Positions 8,716-17,163 of a stretch of DNA of 64,000 nt are shown here, piece by piece; position 1 is the first letter of the stretch; each line of letters opens with the position of its first letter. A model generated the notes under the pieces. That model was not told the DNA's origin and did not search any database. It saw nothing but the letters and a program-made list of their open reading frames with translations. The stretch is from NCBI GenBank assembly GCA_963806935.1, contig CAWEAT010000048.1, positions 1 through 64,000 on the forward strand, in the 5' to 3' direction. The position numbers and the translations under genes were made by a program. Source of the stretch: Roseiarcus sp963806935 (GTDB lineage: Bacteria; Pseudomonadota; Alphaproteobacteria; Rhizobiales; Beijerinckiaceae).

Positions 8716-9945
8716 TCACGCGGCGCCGACCCCGCAGCGGTTCCAGCCGCGCGCGCGGTCGCCGAAACCTTCCCAGCCCGATTCGGTCACGGCGACGGTG
8801 TCCTCGAGCTTGATGAAGCCGCGGCGCGGATGGAGGATCGTCGTCTCGATCGAAAGGACCATGCCTTTCTGCAGCGGCAAGTCCGCATCATAGGCGGGGT
8901 AGGGCACCGGCGCGCGATTTGTGAGACGCGGCGCCTCGTGGCTGATGAGGCCCATGCCATGCGCGACGAACTCGAGCGAATTGCCGTGCGGCGAGCCGCG
9001 GGTGAGGGGCTCGACGGCGGCGTACACGTCGCCGCCGCGCGCGCCGTTCCGGATCGGCCGGCGCGCCGCCTGCTGGATCGCGTCGACCTCGGCGAGCAGG
9101 TCCTTGAGCTCGGCGTCGGGCTCGCCGAAAATGCCCATGCGGCAGAGGTCGCCGATATAGCCCTTGTAGTTGCCGCCGGAGTCGAGCGAAAGGATGTCGC
9201 CTTCCCGCAAGACCTGCTCCGACGGCGCGCGATTGAGGCTCGTCCCGGCGGTGATCAGGCAATATTCGAACGTCAGGCCGCGATTGACTTCCTCTCGCCG
9301 CAGCGCCTCGACCAGATCATGCTTGGTCACGCCGGGCTTGGCGCCGGCCATGGCCGCGAGCATGGAATCGACGACCAAATCGCTCGCCGCGCGCAGATCT
9401 TCCAGCTCCTGCGGCGTCTTCATCGCGCGAAGGCGTTCGAGCGGGAGCTGCGCTTCGATGAACTCCATCTCGGGCAGGCCCTTGCGAAGCGCGCTCTCCG
9501 CGTCGGCGGGCAGGAAAGCGCGCTCGACGCCGATCCTTTTGACTTTCGGCGCAAGCGTCGCGAGCTTTTCGATTGCGGTCTCGATCCCGTCTGTGCCTGT
9601 GCGCGCGGAGCCGCTGAAGGTCGGGACCCAGAACCGGTTGAGCTCACGCTCGTAGCTTTCCATCGGATGTCCGATATAGGTCGCGCGCTCCGGACGCCCC
9701 TTCACATAGAGGAGGACCGGCAAGTAGCGGCTTACGCCGATCGCATCGAAGTGATCGAAGAAGAAGAACCGGTAGCCGCCGAGAAGATATTGGATGTTGT
9801 GCTTGGACGTGACGACCAAAGCGTCGATCCCGGCTTCATCCATGAGCGCGTCCAGCCGCGCCGCGTCGAAAGGGATAGGCGGCGGGCCAGCGGTTGCTCC
9901 CATTGCGGGATTCGAGGCTGTGGTCGGCGTCGCAATGGTTTCCAT
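8716..9945 (-). CDS. M24-family Xaa-Pro peptidase-like metallopeptidase
   Basis: 409 residues with the two-domain M24 architecture: a creatinase/prolidase N-terminal domain (about 30-165) and a pita-bread catalytic domain (about 175-400). Candidate dinuclear metal ligands are visible: the two Asp of LSLDSGGNYKGYIGD, the His of VAHGMGLISHE, Glu in LSIETTI and Glu in IKLEDTV. It probably hydrolyses Xaa-Pro dipeptides or a related amide bond, and is likely cytosolic because no signal peptide is seen. The start at 9945 is supported by a strong AAGGGAGGG 5-7 nt upstream. It is the last gene of a possible three-gene minus-strand unit with the HbpS/GlcG-like gene 29 bp upstream and a small lipoprotein. 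Substrate is not determinable from sequence. Confidence 0.88.
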   Translation of the reverse strand: METIATPTTASNPAMGATAGPPPIPFDAARLDALMDEAGIDALVVTSKHNIQYLLGGYRFFFFDHFDAIGVSRYLPVLLYVKGRPERATYIGHPMESYERELNRFWVPTFSGSARTGTDGIETAIEKLATLAPKVKRIGVERAFLPADAESALRKGLPEMEFIEAQLPLERLRAMKTPQELEDLRAASDLVVDSMLAAMAGAKPGVTKHDLVEALRREEVNRGLTFEYCLITAGTSLNRAPSEQVLREGDILSLDSGGNYKGYIGDLCRMGIFGEPDAELKDLLAEVDAIQQAARRPIRNGARGGDVYAAVEPLTRGSPHGNSLEFVAHGMGLISHEAPRLTNRAPVPYPAYDADLPLQKGMVLSIETTILHPRRGFIKLEDTVAVTESGWEGFGDRARGWNRCGVGAA

Positions 9946-9974
9946 GGTTTCCCTCCCTTATTCCCCGCGGCGAT

Positions 9975-10466
9975 TTACTGCAGGCGATCCTTGATCTTGT
10001 CGATGCCGGCGCGCGCGCAGCCGTCGTCCAGCTTGGCCCCGGGAGCGCCCGCGGCGCCGATCGCTCCGATCGTCTCGTCGCCGAGCTTGATCGGCACGCC
10101 GCCGCCGAAGAACATCACATGCGGCAGCTTGGCGAGCGGCGCGATCGAATCTTCGCCCTTCGCGCGTTCCGCCAGCGCCAGCGTGTCGCTTTTGAACGAC
10201 GCGGCGGTAAAGGCCTTGTCGAGCGCGCTATCGAGCGAGTGTGCGCCCACGCCGTCGCCGCGGACCGTGGCGATGACCACCCCGTCGGCGTCCACCACCT
10301 GGGCCGTCTCGTGATAGCCCTGCTTCGCGCAGGCCGCGACGGCCTCGCTCGCCGCCTCGACCGCCAGCGCCGCCGGAATGCGGTGGGTCGACAGCGTCTG
10401 CGCGGCCGCCGAGCTCACCAACGCGACGCCGGCCAGAGCCACTCCAACTCGCCGATTCAAGACCAT
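9975..10466 (-). CDS. Secreted HbpS/GlcG-like (DUF336) protein
   Basis: 163 residues starting MVLNRRVGVALAGVALVSS, a clear Sec signal peptide with probable cleavage after SSAAA. The mature part has the HbpS/GlcG fold signature: ALAVEAASEAVAACAKQGY, VVDADGVVIATVRGDG, then the conserved GGGVPIKLGDETIGAIGAAGA near the C-terminus. Family members bind haem or act as small accessory proteins; some are encoded beside glycolate or corrinoid genes. The reading frame continues upstream to 10586, but I chose 10466 because GGGAGGAG lies 5 nt before it and the signal peptide begins there. It lies between the M24 peptidase and a lipoprotein gene on the same strand. Ligand is unknown. Confidence 0.82.
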   Translation of the reverse strand: MVLNRRVGVALAGVALVSSAAAQTLSTHRIPAALAVEAASEAVAACAKQGYHETAQVVDADGVVIATVRGDGVGAHSLDSALDKAFTAASFKSDTLALAERAKGEDSIAPLAKLPHVMFFGGGVPIKLGDETIGAIGAAGAPGAKLDDGCARAGIDKIKDRLQ

Positions 10467-10542
10467 AGCGCTCCTCCCTGTCCAGCGTTCCCAAACCTGG
10501 TTCATAACCGACAGCGTCTTCGCGAACATCAGCGGTTGGACC

Positions 10543-10728
10543 CTATCGAGCGCCGAAGTTGCCGGTCTTATCGATCGGCACAACATTCGGATAGTCGGGC
10601 GGCTGGCTCCCGGCGCACCCGGCGATGGTCAGGCCAAACGCGAGCGCCGCCAGTGTTTTGAGGAACGAGTATCCGGACGCGACCATCTGCAGAAGGTTTA
10701 TACGACCAAAGCGCCTTGAACCAGACAT
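10543..10728 (-). CDS. Small lipoprotein
   Basis: Up to 61 residues. A hydrophobic stretch LAALAFGLTIAGC ends in a lipobox (LTIAGC), so the mature lipoprotein would be only about 23 residues, beginning CAGSQPPDYPNV. An internal ATG at 10686 (MVASGYSFLK) would give a more typical short signal peptide; neither start has a good Shine-Dalgarno sequence. Small Pro-rich lipoproteins of this kind are common in Hyphomicrobiales and have no known role. It sits between the HbpS/GlcG-like gene and the rhamnose kinase on the same strand. Confidence 0.55.
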   Translation of the reverse strand: MSGSRRFGRINLLQMVASGYSFLKTLAALAFGLTIAGCAGSQPPDYPNVVPIDKTGNFGAR

Positions 10729-10752
10729 TCGATTCGGACAAGAACAGCCAGC

Positions 10753-12117
10753 CTAAAGCGCCGCCTCCCATCGCCGCCGATAGACGTCCAGGCCGGGAAC
10801 CGCCCAGGCGCGCGCGGGCTCGAGCCGCGGCGGATCGTCTGTTGCGCCCCAACGAGCGAGCAGCGCGGCGCCCGCAGCCGCTCCCGCGCTCATCGGGGCG
10901 ACGACAACCCGCCGGCCGGGCATGAGCGCGGCGAGAACAGCGCCGAAGGCAGGCGAGCGGGTGAAACCCCCTTCGACGATCAGGTCGCCCGGCGCTTCAA
11001 GACGCTGAAGCAGATGCGCCGTCATCAAGCCCGCATAGAGGGTGGCGAGGGCCGCCCGCGCTTTGGGCGTTGCCGGCGGGTCTCCTTCGATCCAGCCGAC
11101 TCTCCCGGCGAACGGCCCGCCCTGGTCGGAGAAGGCCGGAAGAGCGAGCGCTCCCGAGGCGACCACGCCAGCCACGTCGGCCTCGTCCGCTTCGGCCGGC
11201 GCTTCGCCGGCGAGGACCGCGAATTCGCGTCCGCCCATGAAGCGTGCGGTTGGCACCGGCTCTCCGCGCACGTCGACGTTGGCCAGCATGTCGGCCTTCG
11301 GATCGAGCCGGCCTTTTCCGCCGACGGCCATGATGATGACCCAGGTCCCCGTCGAGATCACGGTGAACGGATCGCGCCGCGAGACGAGATGGGGCACGAG
11401 CGAGGCGTTCGAATCGTGGGCCCCGCAGACGATGCGCACGTTGGGCGCGAGGCCTGTGGCCGCCGCGACTTCGGGCGTGAGCGTTCCGAGCGTGTCCCAG
11501 GCGTTGCGGGTCGGCGGGAATAGGCGACGCCAGCCGAGCTTGTCGACCATGCTCGAGAGGCTGCCCTCGTTCGGGCGCCAAAGATCGGTGTGCGAGCCCA
11601 TCGAGGTGCACTCGGTCGCCGCAACGCCGCTCAGGCGCCACGACCAATATTGCGGGTAGGCCAGGAACGCGCGCGCAGCCGCGAACTCAGCCGGGAATCG
11701 CCGCTGAAGATAGTAGACCTGTCGGCCGAGATTGAGCCCACGCGGCAGGTTAGGCGACAGCGTTTCCTCAAATGGAGGCCTTAACTTGTCATATTCCGCC
11801 GCGACCGAGCGGTCGATGTCGAACTCGTAGTCCACGGCCGGCAGCGCGGCGTCCTTGTCCCCGACCAGCACGCCCGCCGCTCCATGCGCCGAGATCGAAA
11901 TCGCTTCGATCGGGAGTTGAGCGCCCAGTTCGCTCAGCGCGCCGATGAGGAACGCCCATGCCCCCTCGGTGTAAAGCCGCCGGTACGGCCAGCGAGCATC
12001 CGGCGAGATCGAGGCGTTGCGATGGCCGCGCTCGGCCACGACCTTGCCCGCGCCGTCGAACACGACGACCTTCATGTTGGTCTTGCCGAGGTCGAACACG
12101 GCGACGCATTCATTCAT
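10753..12117 (-). CDS. rhaK: FGGY-family carbohydrate kinase, probable L-rhamnulose kinase
   Basis: 454 residues, the usual FGGY kinase size. The N-terminal phosphate-binding loop is VFDLGKTNMKVVVFD, SISAHGAAGVLV follows, and the C-terminal ATPase domain carries VISTGTWV and IVEGGFTRSPAFGAVLAAL. In rhizobia RhaK phosphorylates L-rhamnulose and has also been tied to rhamnose uptake. Its neighbours, rhamnose mutarotase upstream and divergent aldolase and isomerase genes, fix the substrate as rhamnulose with good probability. I chose the ATG at 12117 over upstream in-frame codons because GAGGGA lies 6 nt before it and MNECVAVFDLG is the family start. The gap to rhaU is 14 bp, so the two are probably co-transcribed. 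Confidence 0.9.
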   Translation of the reverse strand: MNECVAVFDLGKTNMKVVVFDGAGKVVAERGHRNASISPDARWPYRRLYTEGAWAFLIGALSELGAQLPIEAISISAHGAAGVLVGDKDAALPAVDYEFDIDRSVAAEYDKLRPPFEETLSPNLPRGLNLGRQVYYLQRRFPAEFAAARAFLAYPQYWSWRLSGVAATECTSMGSHTDLWRPNEGSLSSMVDKLGWRRLFPPTRNAWDTLGTLTPEVAAATGLAPNVRIVCGAHDSNASLVPHLVSRRDPFTVISTGTWVIIMAVGGKGRLDPKADMLANVDVRGEPVPTARFMGGREFAVLAGEAPAEADEADVAGVVASGALALPAFSDQGGPFAGRVGWIEGDPPATPKARAALATLYAGLMTAHLLQRLEAPGDLIVEGGFTRSPAFGAVLAALMPGRRVVVAPMSAGAAAGAALLARWGATDDPPRLEPARAWAVPGLDVYRRRWEAAL

Positions 12118-12131
12118 CGCGCGTCCCTCGT

Positions 12132-12446
12132 TCATTCCAGATGAAACATCTCGACCAGAGGCGTGGTCACCGGGCTCCCGTCGGGGTTGGCGGCCATGAT
12201 GTCCTTCATATAGGCCCACCAGCGCCGCATCACCGAATGCCTTGTCAGCTCGTCCATCCTGTGGTCGTCGGGGCGCTCAAGGTAGGCGAAAAGCGTGTTG
12301 GTGTCGGGGTCAAGAAAGATCGAATAGTTCCCGACGCCCGATTGGCCCAGCAGCGCCTGCAGCTCCGGCCAGATCGCGTCGTGCCGACGGCGGTATTCGT
12401 GCGCCTCGCCGGGGTTGAGGAACATCTTGAAGGCATAGCGCTGCAT
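12132..12446 (-). CDS. rhaU: L-rhamnose mutarotase
   Basis: 104 residues, exactly the expected length of RhaM/RhaU. Family motifs are visible: MQRYAFKMFLNPG at the start, EYRRRHDAIWPEL with the catalytic-region His, NYSIFLDPDTNTLFAYLE, and WWAYMKDIMAANPDGSP near the end. The enzyme interconverts alpha- and beta-L-rhamnopyranose and supplies the anomer used by the isomerase. It is cytosolic. The start at 12446 has GGAG 7 nt upstream. It is the first gene of the rhaU-rhaK unit and is divergent from rhaD across an 83-bp gap that must hold both promoters. Confidence 0.95.
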   Translation of the reverse strand: MQRYAFKMFLNPGEAHEYRRRHDAIWPELQALLGQSGVGNYSIFLDPDTNTLFAYLERPDDHRMDELTRHSVMRRWWAYMKDIMAANPDGSPVTTPLVEMFHLE

Positions 12447-12529
12447 TGGGGCTCCGCATCCCATTAGACGTCCATTGATCAGTTGCATATGGATCTATAA
12501 AAAGCGGACGGCATCAAGAGGGGACCACC
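12447..12529. promoter_or_regulatory. Divergent promoter region of the rhamnose locus
   Basis: This 83-bp gap separates rhaU (minus) from rhaD (plus), so both promoters should lie here. For rhaD a weak sigma70-like pair is visible: TTGATC at 12475-12480 and TATAAA at 12496-12501, with 15-bp spacing, which is short. Short palindromes TGATCA and CATATG lie between them and could be part of an operator. No regulator gene is nearby in the window. Confidence 0.3.
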
Positions 12530-14635
12530 ATGGGCGGCGATCATCTGCGTTTGGACGCTCCGTTGCCCGACCTGTGGGACGACGAGCGCGCGGCTTCCCT
12601 CGACGGGCCCGGCCTGCTGCTCTACCGATCCAATTTGCTCGGAAGCGACCTGCGCATCACCAATTTCGGCGGCGGCAACACCTCGGCCAAGCTTTCCGCC
12701 CCGGATCCGCTGACCGGCGCGGCGACGAATGTCCTTTGGGTCAAGGGCTCCGGCGGCGACATCGGCTCTATGAAGCTCGACGGTTTCTCGACGCTCTATC
12801 TCGACAAGCTGCTCGGGCTCCGCTCGGTCTATCGCGGCCTCGAGCACGAGGACGAGATGGTCCCGCTCTACAATCACTGTACTTTCAACCTCAACCCGCG
12901 CGCAACCTCGATCGATACCCCGCTGCATGGCTTCGTTCCTCATGCCCACGTCGACCACGTTCACGCCGACGCTGTCATCGCAATCGCGGCGAGCGAGAAC
13001 GCCGAAGAGTTGACGCGAGAGATTTATGGTGGGGAACTCGGTTTTCTTCCATGGCAACGTCCCGGGTTTGATCTCGGTCTGAAGCTCGGCGCGATGGCCG
13101 AGGCCAATCCGGAGATCAAAGGGGTGGTGCTTGGCGGCCACGGCCTGTTCACCTGGGGGTCGAACGCGAAGGATTGCTACCAGACCACGCTGGAGATGAT
13201 CAACCGAGCCGCCCGATGGCTCAGCGAGAACACGCGCGGAGAGTCCTTCGGGGGCCAGCGCGTCGACGCCCTGCCGCGGGCCGAGCGGCGCGACGTCGCC
13301 GCGAAGCTCCTGCCCGCCATTCGCAAGCGCATTTCAAGCGGCGAGCGCAAGGTCGGCCACTTCACGGATGCGGCGGCGGTGTTGGAATTCGTCAATTCCC
13401 GCGAGCTCAAGGCTTTGGCGGCGCTCGGGACGTCTTGCCCCGATCATTTCCTGCGCACCAAGATCCGCCCGCTGGTGCTACCGTTCGATCCGGCGGCGCG
13501 CAATCTCGACTCTGTCCTTGCCTCGCTCGACCAGAATATTGCGGATTATCGCGCCGACTACGAGGCCTATTACCGGCGTTGCAAACGCGCCGACTCGCCG
13601 CCGATGCGCGATCCGAACGCCGTCATTTATCTGGTCCCGGGCGTTGGCATGCTGTCGTTCGCCAAGGATAAATCGACCGCGCGCATCGCAAGCGAGTTCT
13701 ACGTCAATGCGATCAACGTGATGCGTGGCGCGTCCGGCGTTGGCCGCTATGTCGGGCTCAAGGAGCAGGAGGCGTTCGACATCGAATATTGGCTGCTCGA
13801 GGAAGCCAAGCTGCAGCGGCTGCCCAAAGCGAAATCGCTCGCTGGACGGGTCGCGTTGGTCACCGGCGGCGCGGGCGGCATCGGACAGGCTATTGCGGCG
13901 CGGCTCTTGCGCGAGGGCGCCTGCGTCGTGCTCGCCGATATCGACGCAAAGAGCCTCGATGCGACGGTCGCCGACTTCGGCAATCGCTTCGGCAAGGACG
14001 TCGTTGCCGGGGTTAATGTCGACGTGACGAGCGAGGCTGCCGTCGACGCGGCGTTCCGCGAGACGGTCCTCGGTTACGGCGGGATCGACATCGTGGTCGC
14101 CAACGCAGGCATCGCCTCGGCGGCGCTATTCGAGGATACTTCGCTCGAGCTCTGGAACCGCAACTTCGCGATCCTCGCAACCGGGTATTTCCTCTCCGCG
14201 CGGGCGGGCTACCGGATCATGAAAGATCAGGGTCTCGGCGGCGCCATTGTCTTCATCGCGTCGAAGAACGCGCTCGCGGCCTCGCCCGGCGCGTCGGCCT
14301 ATTGCAGCGCCAAGGCGGCGGAGGTTCATCTTGCGCGCTGCCTCGCGCTCGAGGGAGCGCCGCACGGCATTCGCGCCAACACGGTCAACCCGGACGCGGT
14401 GCTGCGCGGGTCCAAGATCTGGCAGGGTGAATGGCGGGCGCAGCGCGCCGCCTCGAACAAGGTGAGCGAGTCCGAACTCGAAGAGGTCTACCGCCAACGC
14501 TCGCTGTTGAAGCTTTCCGTCTACCCCGAGGACATCGCCGAAGCGGTCTACTATTTCGCCTCCGATCTCTCCGCCAAGAGCACCGGCAACATCCTCAACG
14601 TCGATGCGGGCAACGCCGTGAGCTTCACCCGCTGA
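12530..14635 (+). CDS. rhaD: Bifunctional rhamnulose-1-phosphate aldolase / short-chain dehydrogenase
   Basis: 701 residues. The N-terminal half (about 1-420) is a class II aldolase/adducin-type domain with FGGGNTSAKL, a metal-binding cluster in PHAHVDHVHADAV and a further GGHGLFTWG. The C-terminal half (about 435-701) is an SDR domain with the NAD motif VTGGAGGIGQAIA, NAG in VVANAGIASA and the catalytic YCSAK. Rhamnulose-1-phosphate is cleaved to dihydroxyacetone phosphate and L-lactaldehyde; the dehydrogenase half is thought to oxidise lactaldehyde. The fused form is characteristic of Hyphomicrobiales and other bacteria. The start has GAGGGGACCACC before ATG. rhaI follows after 24 bp. The gene is intact, unlike several in this window. 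Confidence 0.95.
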   Translation: MGGDHLRLDAPLPDLWDDERAASLDGPGLLLYRSNLLGSDLRITNFGGGNTSAKLSAPDPLTGAATNVLWVKGSGGDIGSMKLDGFSTLYLDKLLGLRSVYRGLEHEDEMVPLYNHCTFNLNPRATSIDTPLHGFVPHAHVDHVHADAVIAIAASENAEELTREIYGGELGFLPWQRPGFDLGLKLGAMAEANPEIKGVVLGGHGLFTWGSNAKDCYQTTLEMINRAARWLSENTRGESFGGQRVDALPRAERRDVAAKLLPAIRKRISSGERKVGHFTDAAAVLEFVNSRELKALAALGTSCPDHFLRTKIRPLVLPFDPAARNLDSVLASLDQNIADYRADYEAYYRRCKRADSPPMRDPNAVIYLVPGVGMLSFAKDKSTARIASEFYVNAINVMRGASGVGRYVGLKEQEAFDIEYWLLEEAKLQRLPKAKSLAGRVALVTGGAGGIGQAIAARLLREGACVVLADIDAKSLDATVADFGNRFGKDVVAGVNVDVTSEAAVDAAFRETVLGYGGIDIVVANAGIASAALFEDTSLELWNRNFAILATGYFLSARAGYRIMKDQGLGGAIVFIASKNALAASPGASAYCSAKAAEVHLARCLALEGAPHGIRANTVNPDAVLRGSKIWQGEWRAQRAASNKVSESELEEVYRQRSLLKLSVYPEDIAEAVYYFASDLSAKSTGNILNVDAGNAVSFTR

Positions 14636-14659
14636 CGAAGCGACGCTAACGGAGCGACC

Positions 14660-15952
14660 ATGTCCTATCGCATCCCCGAGGCCCTCATCGGCGAGGAGAA
14701 CGCCAGGCTCGCCGCCGCGCAGGCGGAGGACTATGGGGCGCTTGGCCGGCGACTCGGTCGCGCCCGCATTGACATCGAGACGATCACAGCGAAAGTCGCC
14801 GCCTTCGCGGTCGCCGTGCCGACCTGGGGGGTCGGAACCGGCGGTACGCGCTTCGCGCGCTTTCCCGGGCCCGGCGAGCCGCGCGGCATCTTTGACAAGC
14901 TCGAGGACTGCGCGACCATCCACCAACTCACGCGTGCGACCCCAACCTGCTCGCCGCATTTCCCCTGGGACAAAGTCGACGATTATCGCGGGCTGAGGGA
15001 ATTCGCAGCAGGGCTCGGCGTCGGATTCGACGCGGTCAACTCCAACACTTTTCAGGACCAGCCCGGCCAGACGCTGTCCTATAAGTTCGGTTCGCTGAGC
15101 CACAGCCAAAAGGCGACGCGCGATCAGGCGGTGGCGCATAACGTCGAGTGCATCGAAATCGGTGAAAAACTGGGCTCGAAGGCGCTGACGGTCTGGATCG
15201 CCGACGGCTCGAATTTTCCCGGCCAGTCGAACTTGAACCGCGTGTTCGACTGGTACCTTGAATCGATGAGCGAGGTTTACGCCCAGCTGCCGGGCGACTG
15301 GCGCGTGTTCGTCGAGCACAAGCTCTACGAGCCCGCATTCTACTCGACGGTTATCTCCGACTGGGGGACGAGCCTCATGGCGGCTCAGGCGCTGGGCCCC
15401 AAGGCCCATTGCCTCGTCGACCTCGGGCACCACGCGCCCAACGTCAACATCGAGCAGATCGTGTCGCGGCTCATCCGCGCCGGCCGGCTGGCCGGCTTTC
15501 ATTTCAACGATTCGAAATATGGCGACGACGATCTCGACACCGGATCGATCGACCCGTTTCGCCTGTTTCGGGTGTTCAATGAGCTGGTGGACGCCAGCGC
15601 GCGCGGCGCCGACGGCTTCAATCCCGCTTACATGCTCGATCAATCGCACAACGTCACCGATCCGATCGAGAGCCTGATGGTTTCGGCGTTGGAGACGCAG
15701 CGCGCTTACGCGCAAGCGCTTATCGTCGACCGCGAGGCGCTTGGGGCCGCTCAGGAAGCGAACGATGTCATGCTCGCCCATCGCATTCTCAAGGCCGGAT
15801 TTGTCGCCGATGTGTCGCCCATCCTGGCTGAGGCGCGGTTGCGCAATGGCGGCGCGATTGACCCGCTCGCGGTCTATCGCGCTTCGAATTATCGCAAGGT
15901 CAAGACGAAGGAGCGGCCTGCGGTCGCCGGTTCGTCGTCGGGGATCGTCTGA
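14660..15952 (+). CDS. rhaI: L-rhamnose isomerase, rhizobial RhaI type
   Basis: 430 residues, matching the L-rhamnose catabolism isomerase of rhizobia (a xylose-isomerase-like TIM barrel) rather than E. coli RhaA. It converts L-rhamnose to L-rhamnulose in the cytosol. Visible landmarks are the N-terminal SYRIPEALI, the metal-site stretches VFVEHKLYEPAF, CLVDLGHHAPN, FHFNDSKYGDDDLDTGSIDP and the late MLDQSHNVTDPIES, which together contain the acidic and His ligands expected of the fold. A GGAG at 14651-14654 precedes the ATG. It is the second gene of the rhaD-rhaI unit. Together with rhaU and rhaK the catabolic route is complete; only transport and regulation are missing from view. Confidence 0.95.
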   Translation: MSYRIPEALIGEENARLAAAQAEDYGALGRRLGRARIDIETITAKVAAFAVAVPTWGVGTGGTRFARFPGPGEPRGIFDKLEDCATIHQLTRATPTCSPHFPWDKVDDYRGLREFAAGLGVGFDAVNSNTFQDQPGQTLSYKFGSLSHSQKATRDQAVAHNVECIEIGEKLGSKALTVWIADGSNFPGQSNLNRVFDWYLESMSEVYAQLPGDWRVFVEHKLYEPAFYSTVISDWGTSLMAAQALGPKAHCLVDLGHHAPNVNIEQIVSRLIRAGRLAGFHFNDSKYGDDDLDTGSIDPFRLFRVFNELVDASARGADGFNPAYMLDQSHNVTDPIESLMVSALETQRAYAQALIVDREALGAAQEANDVMLAHRILKAGFVADVSPILAEARLRNGGAIDPLAVYRASNYRKVKTKERPAVAGSSSGIV

Positions 15953-15957
15953 TGGGC

Positions 15958-15974
15958 GGGGATTCCAAATCCCC
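15958..15974 (+). terminator. Possible weak terminator after rhaI
   Basis: GGGGATT and AATCCCC form a 7-bp stem with a 3-nt loop, 6 nt past the rhaI stop, followed by TTCAAATTT rather than a clean T tract. It could end rhaD-rhaI transcription, but the U-rich tail is poor. Confidence 0.35.
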
Positions 15975-16024
15975 TTCAAATTTAGCCAAATCCAGCCAAG
16001 CCAGGGCAAATTTTAGCGCAGGAA

Positions 16025-16056
16025 CTCAAAGGAATTCTGCTTTGGTTTCCTTTGAG
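16025..16056. repeat. Inverted repeat CTCAAAGGAA with 12-nt loop
   Basis: CTCAAAGGAA (16025-16034) and its exact complement TTCCTTTGAG (16047-16056) flank 12 nt. The arms share the GGAA and CAAAGG vocabulary of the tandem arrays at 8513-8620 and 32818-32910. It may be a bidirectional transcription end between the convergent genes or a relative of the array element. Confidence 0.55.
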
Positions 16057-16367
16057 CGTCTTGTCTGAATCCGGGCTTTTCAATGGGTTGCGCTGACTCC
16101 CCCGGTTTTTTCTTGGACTAAGTAAGGACGCTTCATCCATGTACAACCGCGGGCGCGCTGCTGCGGACGGCCAGGCGCCTCGGGTGCGGGCAAACGTGAT
16201 CATCGTGGCCATGGTAAAATAGACCATAGCACGCGCATGGGTTTTCCGAAAGGAATTGTAGCAAAAAACTGCGTGCAACATCCTTGCCACCGGCGCAGCG
16301 ATGTTCTCGATCGAGGAGCCGGCCCGCGCCGCAGGCCGCGGCGCGGTTCCGGGAGAGCAGCGCCCGC

Positions 16368-16802
16368 CTATTCGGCCGGCGTCGCCGACACCGCCTCGGC
16401 GGGAATTGTCACAGGCTCCGCCTCGCGCCGGAACCGCCGCCAGGCCATGCGGATGTCGCGGAACAGCCTGACCCAGGCGTTGGGGTTGCGGAAGTGGGAT
16501 TCGAACTCCCGATTCGTCTCCAGCGGAACCCAGTAGGAGGAGCGCCAGGTCTTGAACATTGTATGGAGCTCGTCGGCCTGCTCGGGCCGCACCGACAGCG
16601 CCGCGCAGCCGCAAAGCGCGTCGATCGTCACCCGCCCGCTGCGGTCGAACTGGAAGCGATGACGGCTTGGCACATGGTTCAGCCAGCCATGAGAAAACTC
16701 GAAATCGGACGGCTGGAACCGAAGCGCGGCGATCATCGGCGAGACGTCAAGATGTCGAACCGAGTGGCCTGACGCTAGTCTGTATTCAACGTTTGGCATC
16801 AT
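16368..16802 (-). CDS. Hypothetical protein, 144 residues
   Basis: I do not recognise this protein. It is 144 residues without signal peptide or membrane segment, with aromatic-rich text such as FQPSDFEFSHGWLNHVP, CGCAALSVRPEQADEL and SSYWVPLETNREFESHF, and a basic stretch AWRRFRREAE before a Pro/Ala-rich tail. The start is supported by AGGAG 4 nt before the tandem ATG codons at 16802 and 16799. It stands alone, converging on rhaI. The real RBS, absence of a competing frame and normal composition make it a likely gene; function unknown. Confidence 0.65.
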   Translation of the reverse strand: MMPNVEYRLASGHSVRHLDVSPMIAALRFQPSDFEFSHGWLNHVPSRHRFQFDRSGRVTIDALCGCAALSVRPEQADELHTMFKTWRSSYWVPLETNREFESHFRNPNAWVRLFRDIRMAWRRFRREAEPVTIPAEAVSATPAE

Positions 16803-17163
16803 AGTCTCCTGACCTAGGAGCCCCGACCGTAGCCCTGAACGTTATGACGCGTCGCCGTGTTCCGCGCGAACCGCCGGCATCGACGCTTTTTTGTCGCGGA
16901 CGCGAAACACGATGCGGAATGCCAGAGGCGCCGCAATCATGGCGCGCCGGTTGCGCTGAGTTCAGTCTAACGCCGTTTGCGGCGTCGCTGCAATCGATTC
17001 GATCGGCGCCGGTTCGAGCGTTGTCTGTCCAAGGCAGAATCCGTGGTGGTCCATCGACCGGCGGCGAGCGGCGCCCTTCGGGTGGCGCGGTCTTCGGTTC
17101 GTCCGCTGCGCCTGCCCCCGCGCCCAGGTTGGCAAACTATGGATTGCTGACTAAAGTCAGACA
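16803..17163. other. Divergent intergenic region, nothing recognised
   Basis: This 361-bp gap separates two divergent genes and should contain their promoters. I see no convincing -35/-10 pair, operator, RNA gene or small ORF with a ribosome binding site. Confidence 0.5.

Larger units (their letters stand above)
15953..16367. other. Convergent intergenic region after rhaI with two hairpins
   Basis: Between the stops of rhaI (plus) and a hypothetical gene (minus). It holds a small hairpin at 15958-15974 (GGGGATT-CCA-AATCCCC) directly after rhaI, AT-rich phrases repeated imperfectly (CAAATTTAGC, CAAATTTTAGC, CCAAATCC) and a perfect 10-bp inverted repeat at 16025-16056. No gene-like ORF is seen in 16057-16367. 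Confidence 0.6.

Noticed and set aside
8486..8719. Arg-rich minus-strand ORF of 77 codons
   Set aside because: Poly-Arg start and run through the tandem array; low-complexity artefact downstream of the M24 gene.
8518..10314. Open frame of 598 codons on the plus strand opposite the M24 and HbpS-like genes
   Set aside because: Shadow of genes with clear motifs and signal peptide; its beginning runs through the tandem array.
14126..16009. Open frame of 627 codons on the minus strand across rhaD-rhaI
   Set aside because: Antisense shadow of two well-supported genes in GC-rich DNA; Arg/Gly/Ala-rich composition, no domain and no ribosome binding site.
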